Assembly (NCBI GenBank): GCA_030615855.1
Contig: JAUWYL010000034.1
Span: forward strand, 1-8,059
Direction of reading: 5' to 3'
Source of the DNA: a bacterium
GTDB lineage: Bacteria; UBP18; UBA7526
Length of the DNA: 8,059 nucleotides
Every line of letters starts with the position of its first letter. Position 1 is the stretch's first letter. A model generated the notes under the pieces. It searched no databases, was not told where the DNA came from, and saw only the letters and a list, made by a program, of their open reading frames with translations. A program made the translations under genes and the position numbers. Of the stretch, positions 5,168-8,059 are shown piece by piece.

Positions 5168-6010
5168 ATGGAAAAGATGACAATTACTAAATTGAGGGAA
5201 ATGAAAGAAAAAGGGAAGAAGATTGTGATGCTCACCTGTTACGACTATCCCACGGCCTTAATCATGAATGAGGTGGGGATCGATATTCTCTTAGTTGGTG
5301 ATTCCCTGGGCATGGTCGTCTTGGGATATGAGGATACCTTGCCGGTGACTATGGAGGATATGATAAGGTATACCCAGGCCGTGGCAAGGGGGAATAAGAA
5401 CCCTCTCCTGGTGGCGGATATGCCTTTCCTGTCTTATGAAGTTAGTAAGAATGAGGCCATTAAGAATGCGGGAAGACTAATTAAGGAGGCCGGGGTCCAG
5501 GCGGTGAAGACCGAAGGGGGCAAGGAGATGGCGGAGATTATAAAGGCCATCGTTGATGTTAAGATCCCGGTTATGGGTCATATCGGACTTACTCCCCAAT
5601 CAGTCCATAAGTTAGGGGGATTCAAGGTTCAGGGTAAAACCGCTCCCCAGGTAAAAAAATTGATTGAGGATGCCCAGGCCTTAGAAGAGGCGGGGGTCTT
5701 CTCTATTGTATTAGAATGCGTTCCTGCTGAAGTAGCAAGGATGATTACCGAAAGGGTTAAGGTGCCTACCATTGGTATCGGCGCTGGCCCTTATTGCGAT
5801 GGCCAGGTTCTGGTAACCCACGATCTATTGGGATTATTTGATAGATTCGTTCCCAAGTTTGTAAAGCAGTATGCCGATTTAAGAAAAATTCTAAGAGAAG
5901 CCTTTACAAAATTCAAGGAAGAGGTAGAAAGGGGAGAGTTTCCTTCCCGAGAACATTCCTTTAAGATAAAGGAAGAAGAACTTGCGAAAGTCAAGGATGA
6001 GAAACGGTGA
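5168..6010 (+). CDS. panB: 3-methyl-2-oxobutanoate hydroxymethyltransferase (ketopantoate hydroxymethyltransferase, EC 2.1.2.11)
   Basis: A 280-residue cytoplasmic enzyme of pantothenate synthesis. It transfers a hydroxymethyl group from methylenetetrahydrofolate to 2-oxoisovalerate, giving ketopantoate. The TIM-barrel family motifs are complete: MLTCYDYPTA (21-30), VGDSLGMV with metal-ligand Asp45, ADMPF with Asp84, VKTEGG with Lys114 and Glu116, MGHIGLTPQS with His138, VLECVP with Glu183 as the probable catalytic base, and TIGIGAGPYCDGQVLV (201-216). The C-terminal GEFPSREHSF is also typical. The start after GGAGGG gives the usual N-terminus; the longer frame from 5114 would add 18 residues derived from repeats. 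panC follows in the same direction. Control by the upstream leader terminator is likely. The gene ends in CGG TGA, the first unit of a degenerate heptamer repeat. Confidence 0.97.
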   Translation: MEKMTITKLREMKEKGKKIVMLTCYDYPTALIMNEVGIDILLVGDSLGMVVLGYEDTLPVTMEDMIRYTQAVARGNKNPLLVADMPFLSYEVSKNEAIKNAGRLIKEAGVQAVKTEGGKEMAEIIKAIVDVKIPVMGHIGLTPQSVHKLGGFKVQGKTAPQVKKLIEDAQALEEAGVFSIVLECVPAEVARMITERVKVPTIGIGAGPYCDGQVLVTHDLLGLFDRFVPKFVKQYADLRKILREAFTKFKEEVERGEFPSREHSFKIKEEELAKVKDEKR

Positions 6011-6032
6011 AACGGGGAATGGGTGAATCGGA
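6005..6032 (+). repeat. Degenerate heptamer repeat at the panB stop
   Basis: cggtgaa at 6005-6011 contains the stop codon (6008-6010). It is followed by looser 7-bp derivatives (acgggga, atgggtg, aatcgga). The sequence to 6060 remains purine-rich. This is the same arrangement as after dppB and dppD, but more decayed. Confidence 0.55.
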
Positions 6033-6059
6033 GAAAGTGGGAAATTGAGAAAGTAGGAG

Positions 6060-6077
6060 TAAATCCCGCGGGATTTA
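6060..6077. repeat. Perfect 18-bp palindrome in the panB/panC gap
   Basis: TAAATCCCGCGGGATTTA is its own reverse complement. It sits where the gap turns from purine-rich (left) to pyrimidine-rich (right). With no loop it is better suited to a dimeric DNA-binding protein site or a cruciform than to an RNA hairpin with a normal loop. The binding protein, if any, is unknown. Confidence 0.75.
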
Positions 6078-6130
6078 ATTTCTAATATCTAATTCCTAAT
6101 TTTCAATAACCGAATAGAGAATTTTCACTG

Positions 6131-6170
6131 ACTTGTCAACTTATTAACTTATTAACTTATCAACTTGTTA
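6131..6170 (+). repeat. Five-unit octamer array upstream of panC
   Basis: Five contiguous 8-bp units fit ACTTRTYA: ACTTGTCA, ACTTATTA twice, ACTTATCA, ACTTGTTA. The array ends 2 bp before AGAGG (6173-6177), which lies 5 bases from the panC ATG. It belongs to the same family as the arrays before dppC and dppF. Confidence 0.9.
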
Positions 6171-6182
6171 ACAGAGGTTTAA

Positions 6183-7028
6183 ATGAAAATAATCAAAAAG
6201 ATTAAAGAGATGCAGAAGATAGCGGATGGGGTAAGAATGAAAGGAAAAATCATCGGCCTTGTTCCTACTATGGGCTACTTTCATAAAGGGCACCTGAGCC
6301 TGATGAGGCAAGCAAGAAGAAAAAGCGATTTATTGGTCGTCTCCATCTTTGTCAATCCCACCCAGTTTGGTCCAGGAGAAGATTTTAAGAGTTATCCCCG
6401 CGATTTAAGACGCGACCTCCGATTGGCAAGAGAGATTGGAGTTGATGTTATCTTTTCCCCTGCAGTAAAAGAGATGTATCCCAAAGGATTCCTTACCCAT
6501 GTTGATGTGGGGGAGGTTGGCTCCATCTTGGAAGGGGCCTCACGGCCAGGACACTTCAGAGGGGTGGCTACGATAGTGGCTAAGTTATTCAATGCCGTAA
6601 AGCCCCATCTTGCCTACTTCGGCCAGAAGGACTTCCAGCAGTCAGTGGTCATTAAGAAGATGGTAGAAGACCTTGATATGGATGTGGAGATTGTTGTCTT
6701 ACCCACCATAAGGGAGAAGGATGGCCTGGCCACAAGTTCCAGGAATGTTTATCTAACAAAAAAAGAGAGGAAGATAGCCCCTGTTCTCTATAAATCTTTG
6801 AAATTGGCTGAAAAACTGATAAAAGAAGGGGAGAGAGATAGCAGAGAGATTATTAGAAGTATGGAGGAGTTAATAGAAAAAGAGAAGTTAATAAAATTAG
6901 AATACATCGCTATCACTGACCCTGGAACTTTAAAAGAAATAAGAAGAGTAAAAAGAGAAGTGAACGTTTCTCTTGCAGCAAAGATAGGCCGAGCCAGACT
7001 CATTGACAATATTACCATCAAGATTTGA
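6183..7028 (+). CDS. panC: Pantothenate synthetase (pantoate-beta-alanine ligase, EC 6.3.2.1)
   Basis: A 281-residue cytoplasmic ligase that joins pantoate to beta-alanine using ATP through a pantoyl-adenylate. It has the nucleotidyltransferase-fold motifs in order: LVPTMGYFHKGHLSL with the HxGH signature (His34, His37), SIFVNPTQFGPGEDF (54-68) with Asn58 and Gln61, YPRDL, GASRPGHFRGVATIVAKLFN (118-137), AYFGQKDFQQ (144-153), and the KMSKS-like loop IREKDGLATSSRN (176-188). Length and start are normal for the family. AGAGG 5 bases upstream supports the ATG at 6183. It follows panB by 172 bp, so the two are probably co-transcribed despite the repeat-filled gap. panD, which makes beta-alanine, and a ketopantoate reductase are not in the window. 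Confidence 0.97.
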   Translation: MKIIKKIKEMQKIADGVRMKGKIIGLVPTMGYFHKGHLSLMRQARRKSDLLVVSIFVNPTQFGPGEDFKSYPRDLRRDLRLAREIGVDVIFSPAVKEMYPKGFLTHVDVGEVGSILEGASRPGHFRGVATIVAKLFNAVKPHLAYFGQKDFQQSVVIKKMVEDLDMDVEIVVLPTIREKDGLATSSRNVYLTKKERKIAPVLYKSLKLAEKLIKEGERDSREIIRSMEELIEKEKLIKLEYIAITDPGTLKEIRRVKREVNVSLAAKIGRARLIDNITIKI

Positions 7029-7053
7029 CATCCCCTATGAAGTGTGTTACTAT
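7025..7053 (+). promoter_or_regulatory. Sigma70-type promoter of hflK overlapping the panC stop
   Basis: A perfect TTGACA (7025-7030) includes the panC stop codon TGA. TACTAT (7048-7053) follows after a 17-bp spacer, matching 4 of 6 of the -10 consensus including the key first, second and last bases. Transcription would start near 7060, about 36 bp before the hflK ATG. Confidence 0.65.
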
Positions 7054-7095
7054 ATGCCGAGATCAAGAACTGACCTGATAAGGAGGAGTTAAGTT

Positions 7096-8059
7096 ATGGA
7101 ATATCGTACACCCGAAGACGTAGTTGATGAGTTTAAGAAAAAGTTTATTGATTTTATGGGGAAGAAAAATCTCGGTGACTTTAAAAAGTTTGCGCCATTA
7201 ATTGTGGTAGTATTATGGCTTTTATCAGGTATTTATATTATTGGACCGGATGCCCAAGGGGTGGTGAGAAGGTTTGGTAAGATGGTCAGGATAACCGGAC
7301 CCGGACCACATTACCGCATCCCCTGGCCAATTGAGGCGGTAGATAAACCAAAAGTTAAAGAGATAAAGAGGTTAGAAGTTGGGTTTAAAACTGTATATCC
7401 CGGACCACCAGCAAGATATCAATTTATCCAGGCAGAGTCAATAATGTTAACCGGGGATGAGCAGATAGTGGATGCCCAGATTACAGTCCAGTATCAGATA
7501 AAAGATGCTGCAGATTATCTATTCAATGTCAGAGATTTGGAAGGGCCCGGGGGAGCACTCAAGGATGTGGCAGAAGTGGCTCTGAGACAGGTTGTTGGTC
7601 AGAGGCCAATCGATGATGTCCTCATAGAAGAAAAGCTTCAAATTGAGATTGATACCACGAAGTTTTTGCAGCAAATAATGGATGGCTATAATAGTGGGCT
7701 GCGAATAATTGAGGTGAAATTGCAGACTGTCCGTCCGCCCGAAGCGGTAGTAGCTGCATTTAACGATGTAGTTAGTGCCAAGGAGGATAGAGAGAGGCTT
7801 ATCAAGCAGGCTGAAGGATATCGTGAGGATATAATCCCCAAGGCCAGAGGTGAGGCAGAGAGTAGGATTAGGGCGGCAGAAGCCTATAAGGAAGAGAGAG
7901 TAAAACATGCTCAGGGCTCTGCCAAGAAGTTCCTGACGGTCTTAAAAGAATATAATAAGGCAAAAGTTGTAACCAGAAAAAGGTTATATTTGGAAACTAT
8001 GGAGCAGGTTTTACCTCAGGTTCAAAAGTTTATTATTGATAGAGATATTGGCAGTGGCG
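7096..8059 (+). CDS. hflK: HflK-type SPFH/prohibitin-family membrane protein, C-terminally cut by the window end
   Basis: The open frame runs from ATG 7096, preceded by AGGAGGAG (7081-7088), to the end of the window; 321 codons are present and no stop is reached. A short soluble N-terminus is followed by one membrane segment (about 33-50, LIVVVLWLLSGIYIIG). The SPFH domain then starts with PDAQGVVRRFGK (51-62) and TGPGPHYRIPWPIE. Further HflK-like landmarks are LTGDEQIVDAQITVQYQI (118-135) and ALRQVVGQRPIDDVL. A charged, Ala/Glu-rich helical region (about 228-290) should form a coiled coil, and ends in a YLETMEQVLP-like motif. In characterised bacteria HflK and HflC form a membrane assembly that encloses and modulates the FtsH protease. 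An hflC gene would be expected just beyond the window. The N-terminus is short compared with proteobacterial HflK, so the hflK/hflC assignment rests on motifs only. Confidence 0.9.
   Translation, partial: MEYRTPEDVVDEFKKKFIDFMGKKNLGDFKKFAPLIVVVLWLLSGIYIIGPDAQGVVRRFGKMVRITGPGPHYRIPWPIEAVDKPKVKEIKRLEVGFKTVYPGPPARYQFIQAESIMLTGDEQIVDAQITVQYQIKDAADYLFNVRDLEGPGGALKDVAEVALRQVVGQRPIDDVLIEEKLQIEIDTTKFLQQIMDGYNSGLRIIEVKLQTVRPPEAVVAAFNDVVSAKEDRERLIKQAEGYREDIIPKARGEAESRIRAAEAYKEERVKHAQGSAKKFLTVLKEYNKAKVVTRKRLYLETMEQVLPQVQKFIIDRDIGSG

Noticed and set aside
7519-7908. 129-codon open frame on the minus strand within hflK
   Set aside because: It is antisense to a well-supported SPFH protein, has no recognisable motif or ribosome site, and its composition follows from the hflK codons.

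Overview
The window is a stretch of bacterial chromosome with every convincing gene on the + strand. It carries the end of an ABC peptide-transporter operon, the pantothenate genes panB and panC, and the beginning of an hflK-like gene. AT-leaning codons, heavy use of AGA/AGG for arginine, Lys/Glu-rich proteins and gaps filled with short repeated words recall uncultured candidate-phylum bacteria (Omnitrophota- or Aerophobota-like genomes come to mind). That placement is a guess: there is no rRNA or other marker here.

Layout. 1-368: C-terminal end of a family 5 solute-binding protein. 460-1431 and 1762-2610: the two permeases (DppB and DppC type). 2612-3574 and 3708-4658: the two ATPases (DppD and DppF type). 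This is the standard dppABCDF order. The binding protein, two membrane subunits and two ATPases would import di- or oligopeptides; the exact substrate cannot be read from the sequence. 5168-6010: panB, and 6183-7028: panC, two steps of pantothenate (vitamin B5, coenzyme A precursor) synthesis. 7096 to the window end: an HflK-type membrane protein, apparently with its own promoter.

The genes are ordinary; the gaps are not. Except at the tight dppC/dppD junction and the short panC/hflK gap, the spaces hold short periodic repeats with a recurring grammar. A heptamer repeat of CGGTGAN type begins at or in the stop codon of dppB, dppD and (degenerate) panB. An octamer repeat of ACTTATTM type ends just upstream of the ribosome binding site of dppC, dppF and panC. 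Palindromes or small hairpins with a TAACGAAG-like core lie in or next to several gaps.

The dppF-panB gap (509 bp) is the richest. It has an imperfect pair of 61-bp direct repeats, a good sigma70-type promoter, and a roughly 150-nt leader ending in an intrinsic terminator. The 5' arm and loop of the terminator can pair instead with two upstream leader segments. This is the layout of a transcription attenuator or riboswitch controlling panBC, and is the most attractive candidate for something undescribed. All RNA structure statements come from reading base pairs by eye; no folding or database search was run.
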